A stretch of 64,000 bases of DNA from Gammaproteobacteria bacterium (GTDB taxonomy: Bacteria; Pseudomonadota; Gammaproteobacteria; UBA6429; Thiohalophilaceae): assembly GCA_024641475.1 (NCBI GenBank), contig JAHECZ010000007.1, forward strand, positions 1 through 64,000. Direction: 5' to 3'. Under the pieces are notes generated by a model. That model saw nothing but the letters and a program-made list of their open reading frames with translations. It searched no databases and was not told where the DNA came from. Shown piece after piece: positions 18,050-27,702 of the stretch (position 1 is the first letter of the stretch; each line of letters begins with the position of its first letter). The position numbers and the translations under genes were made by a program.

Positions 18050-18216
18050 AGGTAGCAGTGGGAGAGACCTCACCATCGAGTGAGGCGCCGAAGGCGCAAC
18101 CCGCCCGGAATCGCTCAGGCAAAAGGACCGTTACTATCATGTTGACTCTGGAGAGACTCGGATAACTACAGCGAGCACCGAAGGGGCTTAAGCTCTCAGG
18201 TATAAATGACAGAGGG
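18050..18216 (+). promoter_or_regulatory. Tandem glycine riboswitch (gcvT motif)
   Basis: Two consecutive glycine aptamers are visible. The first (about 18050-18140) has GGGAGAGACC, GCGCCGAAGGCGCAA and CTCAGGCAAAAGGAC. The second (about 18141-18216) has CTCTGGAGAGACTC, GAGCACCGAAGGGGC and CTCTCAGGTATAAATGACAG. A TATAAT box at 17985-17990 may be the promoter. The closing stem of aptamer 2 (CTCTG with CAGAG at 18210-18214) shares bases with the start of the terminator stem at 18213. Glycine binding should therefore disfavour termination, giving an ON switch for the downstream lipA-gcv genes. Confidence 0.95.
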
Positions 18217-18260
18217 GCGAAGCAAAATGATTTTTGGTCGTTTTGCTTCGCCCCTTTTTT
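18213..18260 (+). terminator. Riboswitch-controlled intrinsic terminator
   Basis: AGGGGCGAAGCAAAA (18213-18227) pairs perfectly over 15 bp with 18241-18255 around a 13-base loop, then a T-run follows. It sits between the glycine aptamers and the lipA start at 18284, and its first bases are also the 3' strand of the aptamer-2 closing stem. Confidence 0.93.
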
Positions 18261-18283
18261 ATTTGCAACCACTGAGAATCTGC

Positions 18284-19180
18284 ATGACCGAATTACCGGT
18301 ATTTGATCATTCTGCTGAACCCAACGTCAGTCGCATGCCGCTGTGGATCCGTCAGTCATTGGGCCAGGATCACTTCGCCACTACCCATCAAACCATTCAT
18401 GAACAAGCACTGCACACCGTCTGCGAGGAAGCGCGTTGTCCCAATCGCGGTGAATGCTGGAGTCGCGGCACCGCTACGCTGATGTTATTGGGTGATACCT
18501 GCACACGTGCCTGTGCGTTTTGCGCGGTGAAAACCGGCCGTCCAGCTGTGGTAGATCTCGATGAGCCACGTCGTGTTGCCGCTGCCGTGCAACGCATGCA
18601 ACTGGCCTATGTGGTGCTCACCTCAGTGAATCGCGATGATCTCGCCGATGGTGGAGCAAATATCTTTGCCCAAACGATCACTCAGTTGCGCGCCAACAAC
18701 GCCAATCTTGGTATTGAATTGCTGACACCGGATTTTCATCGTACTCAAACTCAGGCAGTAACAACCATTCTGGACGCATTAGCGCATGCTCCGGGTGAAC
18801 AACGTCTGGTGTGGGGCCACAACATGGAAACGGTACCGCGTCTGTACAAGCGTGTCCGCAAGGGCGCGGATTATGATCGTTCTCTGCAATTATTGGCGGC
18901 GGTGTCGCAGCATCCACTATGTGAAGCAAAATCGGCCATGATGTTAGGTCTGGGTGAGCAGGAGCAAGAAGTCGTCGCCGTACTGGACGATTTACGTCAG
19001 GCTGGCGTGCAACGCATTGCGATTGGCCAGTACCTGCGGCCAACCCGGTATCATTTACCGGTGCAGGAATACCTCACACCGGAACAGTTCGATCACTATG
19101 CCAACATTGCTCGTGAGCTGGGATTTGGTTGGGTAAAAGCCGGCGCGATGGTGCGTTCATCTTATCACGCGGAAGAGTAA
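18284..19180 (+). CDS. lipA: Lipoyl synthase, copy linked to the glycine cleavage operon
   Basis: This 298-residue radical SAM enzyme inserts two sulfurs into octanoyl groups on lipoyl domains. Both clusters are complete: the auxiliary cluster Cys triad C47, C52, C58 (CEEARCPNRGEC) and the radical SAM CxxxCxxC at C73, C77, C80. The C-terminal RSSYHA motif that helps ligate the auxiliary cluster is present. It directly follows the glycine riboswitch and precedes gcvT, so it probably modifies GcvH (lipoyl K65). A second lipA is at 59007. I chose ATG 18284; the longer frame would translate through the terminator. Confidence 0.95.
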   Translation: MTELPVFDHSAEPNVSRMPLWIRQSLGQDHFATTHQTIHEQALHTVCEEARCPNRGECWSRGTATLMLLGDTCTRACAFCAVKTGRPAVVDLDEPRRVAAAVQRMQLAYVVLTSVNRDDLADGGANIFAQTITQLRANNANLGIELLTPDFHRTQTQAVTTILDALAHAPGEQRLVWGHNMETVPRLYKRVRKGADYDRSLQLLAAVSQHPLCEAKSAMMLGLGEQEQEVVAVLDDLRQAGVQRIAIGQYLRPTRYHLPVQEYLTPEQFDHYANIARELGFGWVKAGAMVRSSYHAEE

Positions 19181-19198
19181 ATTAAATTGGGGAGCAAT

Positions 19199-20284
19199 AT
19201 GGGTAAACGCACGGCTTTATACGCTACGCACGTCACCGCAGGTGGCAAGATCGTCGATTTCGGCGGTTGGGATATGCCGCTGAATTATGGTTCGCAAATT
19301 GATGAACACCACCAGGTTCGTAAGGCTGCGGGACTGTTTGATGTTTCACACATGACGATTCTGGATATCCGCGGGGCAAATACCCGGGCATTTTTACGCA
19401 AACTGTTGGCGAATAATGTCGATCGCCTCAAGCAACCTGGGAAAGCGCTGTATTCCTGCATGCTCAATGAGGCCGGTGGTGTCATCGATGATCTCATCGT
19501 ATATTTTCTGACGGATGACTGGTTTCGCATGGTGGTCAATGCCGCGACGCGCGAGAAAGATTTGGCCTGGATCAACCAACAGGCGAAGACTTTTAACGTG
19601 GATATCACAGTACGCGATGATCTGGCGATGATCGCGATCCAGGGTCCACAGGCGCGTGACATGGCGCATGCCGTGCTAGGCAAACAAGCGGAGAAGGTAC
19701 ACGAGTTGGGCGCATTCTTTATGGCGATTCTCGATAATGACATTGCGGTAGCGCGTACCGGCTATACCGGAGAAGATGGTTACGAAATTATGTTGCCTGC
19801 CACGCAAGCGGCAACATTCTGGCAACAACTGACAGCACAAGGTGCCAGGCCATGTGGTCTGGGTGCTCGCGATACCTTGCGTCTGGAAGCCGGGATGAAT
19901 TTATATGGCAGCGATATGGATGAGACTACCTCACCACTGGAATCCGGTCTGAGCTGGACGGTGGCCTGGGAACCGGCGGATCGCGATTTCATTGGACGCA
20001 ACGTGATCGAACAACAAAAGCAGCAGGGCGTAAAAGCCAAACTGGTCGGTTTGTTAATGGATGACAAAGGTGTGTTGCGCAATCATCAGAAGGTGCTGAT
20101 CGATGGACTGGATGGTGGTGAAATTACCTCAGGCAGTTTCTCGCCGACGCTCGGTAAAGCCATTGCCTTTGCACGTGTACCCGCCAGTGTGAGCGATCAT
20201 GCCAAAGTGGATATGCGCGGACGTCAGGTTGTCGTGCGTGTGGTCAAGCCACCGTTTGTACGTAACGGTAAAGCGTGCGTGTAG
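19199..20284 (+). CDS. gcvT: Glycine cleavage system T protein (aminomethyltransferase)
   Basis: This 361-residue protein releases ammonia from the aminomethyl-lipoyl arm of GcvH and transfers the one-carbon unit to THF. It has the family start ([20 protein letters not shown]), MPLNYGSQ, the FDVSHM motif and [10 protein letters not shown]. Length is standard. ATG 19199 follows GGGGAG; the in-frame TTG at 19187 is a poor alternative. It lies 18 bases after lipA in the same operon. Confidence 0.96.
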   Translation: MGKRTALYATHVTAGGKIVDFGGWDMPLNYGSQIDEHHQVRKAAGLFDVSHMTILDIRGANTRAFLRKLLANNVDRLKQPGKALYSCMLNEAGGVIDDLIVYFLTDDWFRMVVNAATREKDLAWINQQAKTFNVDITVRDDLAMIAIQGPQARDMAHAVLGKQAEKVHELGAFFMAILDNDIAVARTGYTGEDGYEIMLPATQAATFWQQLTAQGARPCGLGARDTLRLEAGMNLYGSDMDETTSPLESGLSWTVAWEPADRDFIGRNVIEQQKQQGVKAKLVGLLMDDKGVLRNHQKVLIDGLDGGEITSGSFSPTLGKAIAFARVPASVSDHAKVDMRGRQVVVRVVKPPFVRNGKACV

Positions 20285-20358
20285 GTGATGAGGGAATAAT
20301 TGCACTGGACGCAACAGCATAAAAAGAATTTTTTGGAAAAATTATTTGGAGAGCAAGC

Positions 20359-20751
20359 ATGAGCAAAGTACCTAATGAATTACGTTACACCAAATCTCAC
20401 GAATGGATTCGCAAGGAGAGCGATGGCACGTTAACGATCGGTATTACCGATCACGCCCAGGAATTGCTGGGTGATCTGGTTTATGTCGAAGCGCCGGATG
20501 TCGGCACCAGTTATGAGACCGGTGAGGATTGTGCTGTGGTGGAATCCGTCAAGGCCGCATCGGATGTCTATGCACCGTTGGCGGGGGAAGTGATCGAAGT
20601 GAACACGACCCTGGCAGATACACCGGAGATCATCAACAAAGATCCGTTTGGGGCGGGCTGGATATTCAAGATTAAACCCGAATACATCGGCGAGCTGGAT
20701 GACATGCTTGATGCCAAGGCCTATTCCGCACAAATCGCGGCTGAACATTAA
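20359..20751 (+). CDS. gcvH: Glycine cleavage system H protein
   Basis: This 130-residue lipoyl carrier shuttles the methylamine group between the P and T proteins. The lipoylation lysine is K65 in VESVKAASD, and the typical HEWIRKE and [17 protein letters not shown] segments are present. A GGAGAG ribosome site precedes the ATG. The 74-base gap after gcvT shows no terminator. It is the likely substrate for the upstream lipA. Confidence 0.97.
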   Translation: MSKVPNELRYTKSHEWIRKESDGTLTIGITDHAQELLGDLVYVEAPDVGTSYETGEDCAVVESVKAASDVYAPLAGEVIEVNTTLADTPEIINKDPFGAGWIFKIKPEYIGELDDMLDAKAYSAQIAAEH

Positions 20752-20763
20752 TCGAGGTAACTC

Positions 20764-22161
20764 ATGCCGTTTATTCCACATACGGACGCCGAAGTCAGCG
20801 AGATGCTCAATAGCATTGGTGTGTCCAGTATTGATACGTTGTTCGATGAAATTCCTGCAAAGTTGCGCAGCCAGGGTTTAACCAAAGTCCCGGATGGCAT
20901 GACCGAAATGGAAATCGCACGTTTAATGCGCCAGCGTGCGTCGCAAGATGAACGTGGATTATGTTTCGCCGGTGCCGGTGCATATGAACATCATATCCCT
21001 GCCGCCGTATGGGAACTGGTATCGCGCGGTGAATTTTATTCTGCGTATACGCCTTATCAGGCCGAGGCGAGCCAGGGTACGCTGCAATTGTTATATGAAT
21101 ATCAGACAATGATGACGCGCTTAACCGGCATGGATGTTTCCAATGCTTCGTTATACGACGGTGCCTCTGCGTTGGCCGAAGCAATCCTGATGGCAGTGCG
21201 CGCCCATCGCAAATCCGAGTCCAAACGTATTCTGATACCGCGTACCGTGCATCCGCATTATCGGCGCGTTGCCGATGTGACGGTGAAGCATCAGGGCATC
21301 GTGTTGGAAGAACTCGATTATGATCGCACCAGTGGCATTATCGATCCGGCTTCATTACCGGTACAACCGGGTGATGTCGCTGCCCTGGTGATTCCGCAGC
21401 CGAATTTCTTTGGCGCACTCGAGGATGTCGATGCACTGACGAATTGGGCCAAGCAACATAATATCCTGGTCATCGCCCTGGTCAATCCAATGTCACTGGC
21501 CTTGCTCAAACCCCCCAGTCAATGGGGCGCAACCGGTGCCGATATCGTGTGTGGTGATGGGCAACCCTTGGGTGCACCATTATCCTCAGGCGGACCCTAC
21601 TTTGGTTTCATGTGTTGTCGCAAGGAATACGTGCGACAAATGCCCGGTCGTATTATCGGACGCACCACCGATCGTGACGGCAAAGTTGGCTACGTGCTGA
21701 CCTTGCAGGCACGCGAGCAACACATTCGCCGTTCCAAAGCGACATCGAATATTTGTACCAATCAAGGCTTGCTGGTGACCGCCGCCACGATCTTCATGAG
21801 TCTGGTCGGTCCGCATGGGTTGCGGAATGCGGCCACCGCGAGTCATCAAAACACCATGGAGTTGATCGATAAACTTGGCAAAGTGAACGGCGTGCAGAAA
21901 ATATTTAGCCGGCCGTTGTTCCATGAAGCCGTGTTTCGATTTGATCTGCCGGTGAGTGAAGTGCAACGCGCACTGGCTGCACAGGGTATTCTTGGTGGCG
22001 TCGCATTGGAATCGTATTATCCGGAATTAGGCAATACGTTGCTGGTATGTGCGACCGAGACCAAGACCAGTGCAGATATCGACATGTATGTCGATAATGT
22101 TGCGCGAATCGCCGGACGGTTGCAGGCAAGCAAGTGCCCGGTGCAACCGAACATGGCTTAG
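20764..22161 (+). CDS. gcvPA: Glycine dehydrogenase (decarboxylating) subunit 1
   Basis: This 465-residue protein is the N-terminal half of the split P protein, which decarboxylates glycine. Family features are [14 protein letters not shown] at the start, [35 protein letters not shown] and the C-terminal [10 protein letters not shown]. It starts 12 bases after gcvH. The catalytic PLP lysine is on the other subunit (gcvPB), which is separated here by a palindromic repeat and tpx. Confidence 0.96.
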   Translation: MPFIPHTDAEVSEMLNSIGVSSIDTLFDEIPAKLRSQGLTKVPDGMTEMEIARLMRQRASQDERGLCFAGAGAYEHHIPAAVWELVSRGEFYSAYTPYQAEASQGTLQLLYEYQTMMTRLTGMDVSNASLYDGASALAEAILMAVRAHRKSESKRILIPRTVHPHYRRVADVTVKHQGIVLEELDYDRTSGIIDPASLPVQPGDVAALVIPQPNFFGALEDVDALTNWAKQHNILVIALVNPMSLALLKPPSQWGATGADIVCGDGQPLGAPLSSGGPYFGFMCCRKEYVRQMPGRIIGRTTDRDGKVGYVLTLQAREQHIRRSKATSNICTNQGLLVTAATIFMSLVGPHGLRNAATASHQNTMELIDKLGKVNGVQKIFSRPLFHEAVFRFDLPVSEVQRALAAQGILGGVALESYYPELGNTLLVCATETKTSADIDMYVDNVARIAGRLQASKCPVQPNMA

Positions 22162-22179
22162 CACATTCGCGGAAGCCGC

Positions 22180-22261
22180 GCTGGCGGCGTTGGAAGCGTA
22201 CTCAAAATGCTCATTTACTCTCACGTAAACTGCGCTTTTTCGTACTCTTCCGCCTTGCCAG
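22180..22261. repeat. Palindromic repeat, member 2 of the dispersed family
   Basis: The core 22187-22257 aligns without gaps to 11470-11540 (about 54 of 71 positions). The inner arms differ from copy 1 but remain complementary (GGAAGCGTAC with GTACTCTTCC, one mismatch). Outer bases GCTGGC and GCCAGC also pair. It lies between gcvPA and tpx. A further 7-bp inverted repeat (GTGTATC and GATACAC, 22297-22315) sits just before tpx. Confidence 0.8.
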
Positions 22262-22340
22262 CATCGGCTTGATCGAATTTGCTTTTATTAGAATGAGTGT
22301 ATCTTGTTGATACACATAGTGACATAAAAGGAGAAGCAAC

Positions 22341-22841
22341 ATGGCTACGATTACCTTACAGGGAAACAAAATTTCAACCAATGGTGATTTACCTAAAGTC
22401 GGTAGCAAGGCACCGGATTTTAAATTAACCAAGACGGACATGTCGGATGTCAGTCTGGCGGATTTCAAAGGCAAGAAGAAAATTCTGGATATCGTTGTGA
22501 GCCTGGATACCGGAATTTGTGTTAACTCAATGAAAAAATTCAATGAGGTTGCGATGAAGCGCAATGATGTCGCAGTCCTGGTGATTTCTGCCGACTTACC
22601 CTTTGCAATGGCTCGTGTCTGTGGTGTTGAGAACACCAAAAATGTGACAACGCTATCGATGATGCGGAATAAAAATTTCGCCAAGGATTATGGCATCCTG
22701 ATACAGGATGGGTCGTTCGCGGGTATCACCGCGCGATCCGTTGTAGTGCTCGATGCCGATGATAAAGTGCTCTATACCGAATTGGTTCCGGAGATTGCCT
22801 CTGATCCAAATTTCGACAAGGCACTGAAGGCGCTGGGCTAA
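22341..22841 (+). CDS. tpx: Thiol peroxidase (2-Cys peroxiredoxin, Tpx type)
   Basis: This 166-residue protein reduces hydroperoxides using thioredoxin. The peroxidatic cysteine is C60 in SLDTGIC and the resolving cysteine C94 in ADLPFAMARVCG, the spacing of Tpx. The residue before C60 is unusual: members typically read TPVCA, while this one reads TGICV, so the Pro at the active-site turn is replaced by Gly. It is inserted between gcvPA and gcvPB on the same strand with its own AAGGAGAAG ribosome site, so it may also have its own promoter. Confidence 0.92.
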   Translation: MATITLQGNKISTNGDLPKVGSKAPDFKLTKTDMSDVSLADFKGKKKILDIVVSLDTGICVNSMKKFNEVAMKRNDVAVLVISADLPFAMARVCGVENTKNVTTLSMMRNKNFAKDYGILIQDGSFAGITARSVVVLDADDKVLYTELVPEIASDPNFDKALKALG

Positions 22842-22875
22842 TTAGATAACATAGTATTGATTTGCTGAGGTAAGT

Positions 22876-24321
22876 ATGCTGATTTTTGAACGCGCCGTTG
22901 CCGGTCGCATAAATACGGCGCAAGCAGGAAACCCTGCCAACGCGGTGAAGGATATTCCTGCTGATTTGTTGCGTACCGATCCACCGGGACTACCCGAGGT
23001 ATCGGAGTTGCAAGCGGTGCGGCATTACACCCGTTTGTCGCAGAAAAACTTTTCCATCGATACGCAGTTTTATCCGCTGGGATCGTGCACGATGAAATAC
23101 AACCCGCGTGGGTGTAACACGTTGGCGATGTTGCCGGGGTTTGTAAATCGGCATCCCCTGAGTCCGGATAATCTCAGCCAGGGGTTCCTCGCCTGTATGC
23201 ATGACTTGCAGGAAATTCTTAAGGACGTCACCGGCATGAAAGGCGTGTCGTTGATGCCGATGGCGGGTGCGCATGGTGAGTTTGCCGGTGTCGCAATGAT
23301 TCGTGCCTATCATGACGCGCGCAAGGATTTTGCACGTACTGAAATTCTGGTGCCCGATGCGGCGCACGGCACCAATCCAGCGACAGCCACAATGTGTAAT
23401 TACAAAGTCCGCGAGATTCCTACCGATGCGCAAGGCGATGTAGATCTGGAGGCATTACGTGCTGTGGTGGGTCCGCAGACCGCGGGTATCATGTTGACCA
23501 ATCCGTCAACACTGGGTGTATTCGAACGCAAGATCGAAGCCATTGCCAGGATCGTACACGAGGCCGGCGGGTTGCTGTATTACGACGGCGCCAATTTGAA
23601 TGCAATTCTTGGCAAGGTACGGCCCGGTGACATGGGCTTTGATGTGATTCATATGAATTTGCATAAAACCTTTTCCACGCCACACGGCGGTGGTGGTCCC
23701 GGTGCCGGTCCGGTTGGCGTTAGCGAGCGCTTGTTACCATTTTTACCGATTCCAATCGTCGCGAAGCAAGGTGACACCTATCGCTGGTTAACCGAACAGG
23801 ATTGTCCACAATCGATCGGTCGTATGTCAGCCTTTAACGGCAACGCCGGTGTGTTGCTGCGCGCCTATGTGTATGCGCGTATGCTCGGCAAACAGGGCAT
23901 GCAGCGCGTTGGTGAGTACGCCACGCTCAATGCCAATTACCTGATGGTGAAACTGGCGCAGGCCGGTTTTGAATTGGCCTTTGCTAAACGCCGCGCCACG
24001 CATGAATTTGTGCTGACATTTCGGAAACAGGCCAAAGAGTTGCACATCAGCGCGATGGATTTCGCCAAACGGCTGCTGGATTACGGCTATCACGCGCCAA
24101 CCACCTATTTTCCGTTGCTGGTGCCGGAATGTTTTCTGATTGAACCGACCGAAACCGAAGCCAAACAGGATCTCGATGGATTTGTAACAGCGATGATTGC
24201 GATCCTTGCCGAAGCACAGACCACGCCCGATGCACTAACCGGCGCACCGCATACCTTGCCGGTGAAACGTCTGGATGATGTCAAAGCCGCCAAGGATTTG
24301 GATCTGGCCTGGAAAAATTAA
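22876..24321 (+). CDS. gcvPB: Glycine dehydrogenase (decarboxylating) subunit 2
   Basis: This 481-residue protein is the PLP-bearing C-terminal half of the split P protein. The PLP lysine is in [17 protein letters not shown]. The start [11 protein letters not shown] and the motifs [24 protein letters not shown] and [11 protein letters not shown] are typical. It follows tpx by 34 bases and completes the glycine cleavage set. Confidence 0.96.
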   Translation: MLIFERAVAGRINTAQAGNPANAVKDIPADLLRTDPPGLPEVSELQAVRHYTRLSQKNFSIDTQFYPLGSCTMKYNPRGCNTLAMLPGFVNRHPLSPDNLSQGFLACMHDLQEILKDVTGMKGVSLMPMAGAHGEFAGVAMIRAYHDARKDFARTEILVPDAAHGTNPATATMCNYKVREIPTDAQGDVDLEALRAVVGPQTAGIMLTNPSTLGVFERKIEAIARIVHEAGGLLYYDGANLNAILGKVRPGDMGFDVIHMNLHKTFSTPHGGGGPGAGPVGVSERLLPFLPIPIVAKQGDTYRWLTEQDCPQSIGRMSAFNGNAGVLLRAYVYARMLGKQGMQRVGEYATLNANYLMVKLAQAGFELAFAKRRATHEFVLTFRKQAKELHISAMDFAKRLLDYGYHAPTTYFPLLVPECFLIEPTETEAKQDLDGFVTAMIAILAEAQTTPDALTGAPHTLPVKRLDDVKAAKDLDLAWKN

Positions 24322-24387
24322 CAAACCATTGCTCAATGGCGCCGTATTACTTACGATCGGCGGATTAATTCAACAGGGGATATACAC

Positions 24388-24762
24388 ATGGGCAAACCCG
24401 GCGCAACCGGCATTCGACGTATCATCAATGCATTTGGTTATTCGCTGCTGGGAATCCGCGCGGCATTACGCCATGAGTCTGCATTCCGCCAGGAGGCGGC
24501 GATGTTTTTTATCATGTTACCCGTGGCGTGGTGGTTAGGCCGTACTTATCTCGACTGGGCGTTACTGATCGGCAGCATGTTTATCGTGTTGATCGTCGAA
24601 CTGCTCAACTCGGCCATCGAGGCCGTGGTAGATCGTTTTGGCAATGAGCACCATGAGTTAGCCGGTCGTGCCAAAGACATGGGCTCGGCTGCCGTGCTTG
24701 TGTCATTATTGAATGTGTCCTTCATCTGGGCGCTGGTCGCCTGGCATCGATTTATTGCTTAA
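24388..24762 (+). CDS. dgkA: Diacylglycerol kinase
   Basis: This 124-residue integral membrane kinase phosphorylates diacylglycerol. It has three hydrophobic segments and the family core RQEAAMFFIMLPVAWWLG followed by IVELLNSAIEAVVDRFG with the catalytic Glu and conserved NSAIE. It lies 66 bases after gcvPB; co-transcription is possible but functionally unrelated. Confidence 0.96.
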   Translation: MGKPGATGIRRIINAFGYSLLGIRAALRHESAFRQEAAMFFIMLPVAWWLGRTYLDWALLIGSMFIVLIVELLNSAIEAVVDRFGNEHHELAGRAKDMGSAAVLVSLLNVSFIWALVAWHRFIA

Positions 24763-24774
24763 AGGAAATCCACT

Positions 24775-25713
24775 ATGGCGACGTTGATTTGCGGTTCATT
24801 TGCGTACGACACCATCATGGTGTTTCCCGATCAATTTAAAAATCACATCCTGCCGGATAAAATTCATATATTGAACGTCTCGTTTCTGGTGCCGAGTATG
24901 CGTCGTGAGTTCGGTGGTTGCGCCGGTAACATTGCCTATAATCTCAAGTTACTTGGCGGTGACGCACTGCCCATGGGCACTGTGGGACAGGATTTTGCAC
25001 CCTATGCCAGCTGGATGGATAAACACGGTATTGCGCGGACCTGTTTGAAAACCATCGATACCAGCTATACCGCCCAGGCGTTCATTACCACGGATCAGGA
25101 TGATAATCAGATTACCGCGTTTCATCCTGGTGCAATGAATCATTCCCACGAAAATCATGTCACCCATGCCAAAGGTGTCACGCTGGGAATTGTTGCGCCG
25201 GATGGCCGTGACGGCATGTTGCAGCACGCGCAGGATTTTGCCAGCGCCGGCATTCCGTTTATTTTTGATCCGGGTCAGGGCCTGCCGATGTTTAATGGTG
25301 AAGAATTGCTCGCCTTCGTCGATAAGGCGACCTATGTCACGGTCAATGATTACGAAGCGCAATTACTGGAGAATCGTACTGGACTGACCAGCGCGCAACT
25401 GGCCCAGCGCGTTAAAGCGCTGATCGTGACCCGTGGCGCGGAAGGTTCCCTGATTTATACCAACGGCAAAATGTTAACGATACCGTGCGCCAAGCCCGAA
25501 GCGATCAATGATCCAACCGGTTGTGGCGACGCCTATCGCGCCGGTTTGCTCTACGGTATTGCCAAAGGACTGGATTGGGAAACCACCGGGCGTATCGCAG
25601 CGCTGTTGGGCGCGATTAAAATTGCCCAACACGGCACGCAGAATCATCGTTTCACGATGGCGGAATTTGCGCAGCGGTTTAAACAGAGCTTCAATCAATC
25701 GCTATCATCCTAA
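24775..25713 (+). CDS. PfkB-family carbohydrate/nucleoside kinase
   Basis: This 312-residue kinase has the PfkB signatures: an N-terminal CGSFAYDTIM, the FGGCAGNIAYNLKLLGG substrate motif near residue 45 and the C-terminal DPTGCGDAYRAGLLYGI with the catalytic Asp and anion hole. The sequence and length resemble the adenosine-kinase-like group of proteobacteria, but sugar specificity cannot be assigned by eye. It starts 12 bases after dgkA with an AAAGGAAA site. Confidence 0.9.
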   Translation: MATLICGSFAYDTIMVFPDQFKNHILPDKIHILNVSFLVPSMRREFGGCAGNIAYNLKLLGGDALPMGTVGQDFAPYASWMDKHGIARTCLKTIDTSYTAQAFITTDQDDNQITAFHPGAMNHSHENHVTHAKGVTLGIVAPDGRDGMLQHAQDFASAGIPFIFDPGQGLPMFNGEELLAFVDKATYVTVNDYEAQLLENRTGLTSAQLAQRVKALIVTRGAEGSLIYTNGKMLTIPCAKPEAINDPTGCGDAYRAGLLYGIAKGLDWETTGRIAALLGAIKIAQHGTQNHRFTMAEFAQRFKQSFNQSLSS

Positions 25714-25781
25714 TGCGTATTTTATCCGGTACGGTTTAACCTGTTGTTTTAATAGGGAAATATTTCTGTGGTTGGAGTATT

Positions 25782-25813
25782 TTATTCGGACATGCAAGTG
25801 CCTGTCCGAATAA
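25782..25813. repeat. 11-bp perfect hairpin between kinase and glycosyltransferase genes
   Basis: TTATTCGGACA (25782-25792) pairs with TGTCCGAATAA (25803-25813) around a 10-base loop. There is no T-run on the plus strand. It could stop transcription weakly after the kinase or stabilise the mRNA end. Confidence 0.6.
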
Positions 25814-25852
25814 GGTTTGCCACATGAAAATCCCACAGGATACACTTCATAT

Positions 25853-26872
25853 ATGACTCAATTGCCGGATCACTATCGCGACAGTATTAAACAACAGCGC
25901 ACGGCGACGCCGTCGATTTCCTGTGTGGTGCCTGCGTATAACGAAGCCGCCAATCTGCCGACCTTGCTGGAAATACTCAGCAAACAATTACAGGAACTGA
26001 CTAACGCCTGGGAGATCATCGTTGTCGATGATGGCAGTAGCGATGCCACTTTTGGTGTCATGCTCGGCTGGACGCGTGTTCCCGGTGTACGTTTTATCAA
26101 ACTATCACGTAACTTTGGTAAGGAAGCCGCGTTAACCGCGGGTATCACACGTGCGGTCGGTGATGTGGTAATTCTTATCGATGCGGACATGCAACATCCC
26201 ATTACGTTGATTCCACAAATGCTGGCGCAATGGCAACAAGGTTATGATTGTGCCTATGCGGTACGTGAATCGCGTGAAGAAGAATCGCTTGTTAAACGCC
26301 TTGGTACAGCGCTGTTATACAAATTAATGAATGCCGGTGGGCACTTTAAGTTGCCGATCAATGCCGGTGATTACCGCTTGATGGATCGTTCGATGGTTAC
26401 CGCTTTGTTAGCGTTACCGGAACGCAATCGTTTCATGAAAGGCCTGTATGCCTGGGTGGGATTCAATGCGGTGGCCGTGCCCTTCACGCCGCATCAACGC
26501 GCAGCGGGTAAGAGCAGTTTTTCCTTGCGGCGTTTATCCAGTTTGGGTTTAACCGGGCTCACGGCGTTTTCATATTTACCTTTACGGATATGGAGTGGTG
26601 TGGGTGCAGTGGTTGCCATGCTGGCATTCGCCTATGGCGCTTATGTCACCGTGGAAAAATTATTATTCGGTAATAATTTGCCGGGTTGGCCGACCGTGGT
26701 GGCGGGTATCATGTTTTTTAACGGCATTATGCTGTTATCGATAGGTATCCTCGGTGAATATGTTGGTCGAATCTATGAAGAAGTGAAGCAGCGGCCGTTG
26801 TATATTATTTCTGGTGAAATCGGTACGGGTCATATTACGTTGCACGATTCAGCAGCGACTCCTCGGGTCTGA
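25853..26872 (+). CDS. Membrane GT2 glycosyltransferase, DPM1/ArnC-like
   Basis: This 339-residue protein has an N-terminal GT2 domain (SCVVPAYNEAANLPTLLE, VVDDGSSDAT, the nucleotide-binding IDADMQHP) and two hydrophobic segments near the C-terminus, the layout of polyprenyl-phosphate glycosyltransferases such as ArnC. It should use a nucleotide sugar and a lipid carrier at the inner membrane. I chose ATG 25853, giving normal length. It is followed by a deacetylase-like gene after 5 bases, suggesting they act on one glycolipid. Confidence 0.9.
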   Translation: MTQLPDHYRDSIKQQRTATPSISCVVPAYNEAANLPTLLEILSKQLQELTNAWEIIVVDDGSSDATFGVMLGWTRVPGVRFIKLSRNFGKEAALTAGITRAVGDVVILIDADMQHPITLIPQMLAQWQQGYDCAYAVRESREEESLVKRLGTALLYKLMNAGGHFKLPINAGDYRLMDRSMVTALLALPERNRFMKGLYAWVGFNAVAVPFTPHQRAAGKSSFSLRRLSSLGLTGLTAFSYLPLRIWSGVGAVVAMLAFAYGAYVTVEKLLFGNNLPGWPTVVAGIMFFNGIMLLSIGILGEYVGRIYEEVKQRPLYIISGEIGTGHITLHDSAATPRV

Positions 26873-26877
26873 TACCC

Positions 26878-27702
26878 ATGTCTATCAGTACGCGTGTACT
26901 CACTTTATGCGCAGATGACTTTGGTTTATCCGAATCTATTTCCAACGCTATTATTGAACTGGTGAAACAGCAGCGGCTGAGTTCGGTATCGTGCATTACC
27001 AATGCTGCGAATTTTCCCGCAGCAGCGCTGGCCTTGCAGCCGCATCGGGCACGCGTGGAAATCGGGCTGCATTTTAATCTGACCGAAGGCCGACCATTGA
27101 CTGCAGCGCTGTCAGCACATTGGCCACAATTACCGTCAGTAGCTAAATTGATATTTCACAGTCACCTTGGTGCTATTCCACGTGCGGCGATCGAACAGGA
27201 ATTGCACGCGCAATGGCAGATGTTTTATGCCACCTTTGGTACCGAGCCGGATTTTATCGACGGTCATCAGCATGTGCATGATCTGCCTGTGATTCGCGAT
27301 TTGGTTATTGCCAAGGCACGCACACAACAAAAATTACCATGGATACGTAACACCGGGACGCTTGCCGGTCCGGGTTACGGATTTAAGCGTGCTGTCATTA
27401 AACTTACCGGCGGCCTGCAGCTGAGCAGGAAGCTGCACATACATAAATTACCTGGCAATAGTATTTTGCTTGGGGTATATGATTTTAAACTGTTAAATTA
27501 CCGCCGTCTGATGCAGCGCTGGCTGGGCCACTTGCCAGCCAATGGGGGATTAATCTTTTGTCATCCAGGACTGGCCTCAGCGCAGCAAGTAGACACCGGC
27601 ATGGCGCTGTGCCGAGCTGCCGAATTTCATTACTTTGCCAGCAAGGAATTTATGCAGGATCTTCATTCGGCCCATGTGCATTTGGGTGTGTTGAGCCCAT
27701 AG
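26878..27702 (+). CDS. ChbG/HpnK (YdjC-family) carbohydrate deacetylase
   Basis: This 274-residue protein has the YdjC/ChbG motifs: CADDFGLS near residue 11 with the metal-binding Asp pair, GLHFNLTEG, the IDGHQHVH metal and catalytic region and FCHPG. Relatives remove N-acetyl groups from chitobiose or, in the HpnK case, from acetylglucosaminyl hopanoids. The gene follows the GT2 by 5 bases, so the pair may add and deacetylate an amino sugar on a lipid. No hopanoid cyclase is in the window, so the HpnI/HpnK reading is only a possibility. Confidence 0.87.
   Translation: MSISTRVLTLCADDFGLSESISNAIIELVKQQRLSSVSCITNAANFPAAALALQPHRARVEIGLHFNLTEGRPLTAALSAHWPQLPSVAKLIFHSHLGAIPRAAIEQELHAQWQMFYATFGTEPDFIDGHQHVHDLPVIRDLVIAKARTQQKLPWIRNTGTLAGPGYGFKRAVIKLTGGLQLSRKLHIHKLPGNSILLGVYDFKLLNYRRLMQRWLGHLPANGGLIFCHPGLASAQQVDTGMALCRAAEFHYFASKEFMQDLHSAHVHLGVLSP

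Noticed and set aside
26878-27702. Assignment of this gene as hpnK of a hopanoid cluster
   Set aside because: No hopanoid biosynthesis gene is in the window; only the broader YdjC/ChbG class is supported.
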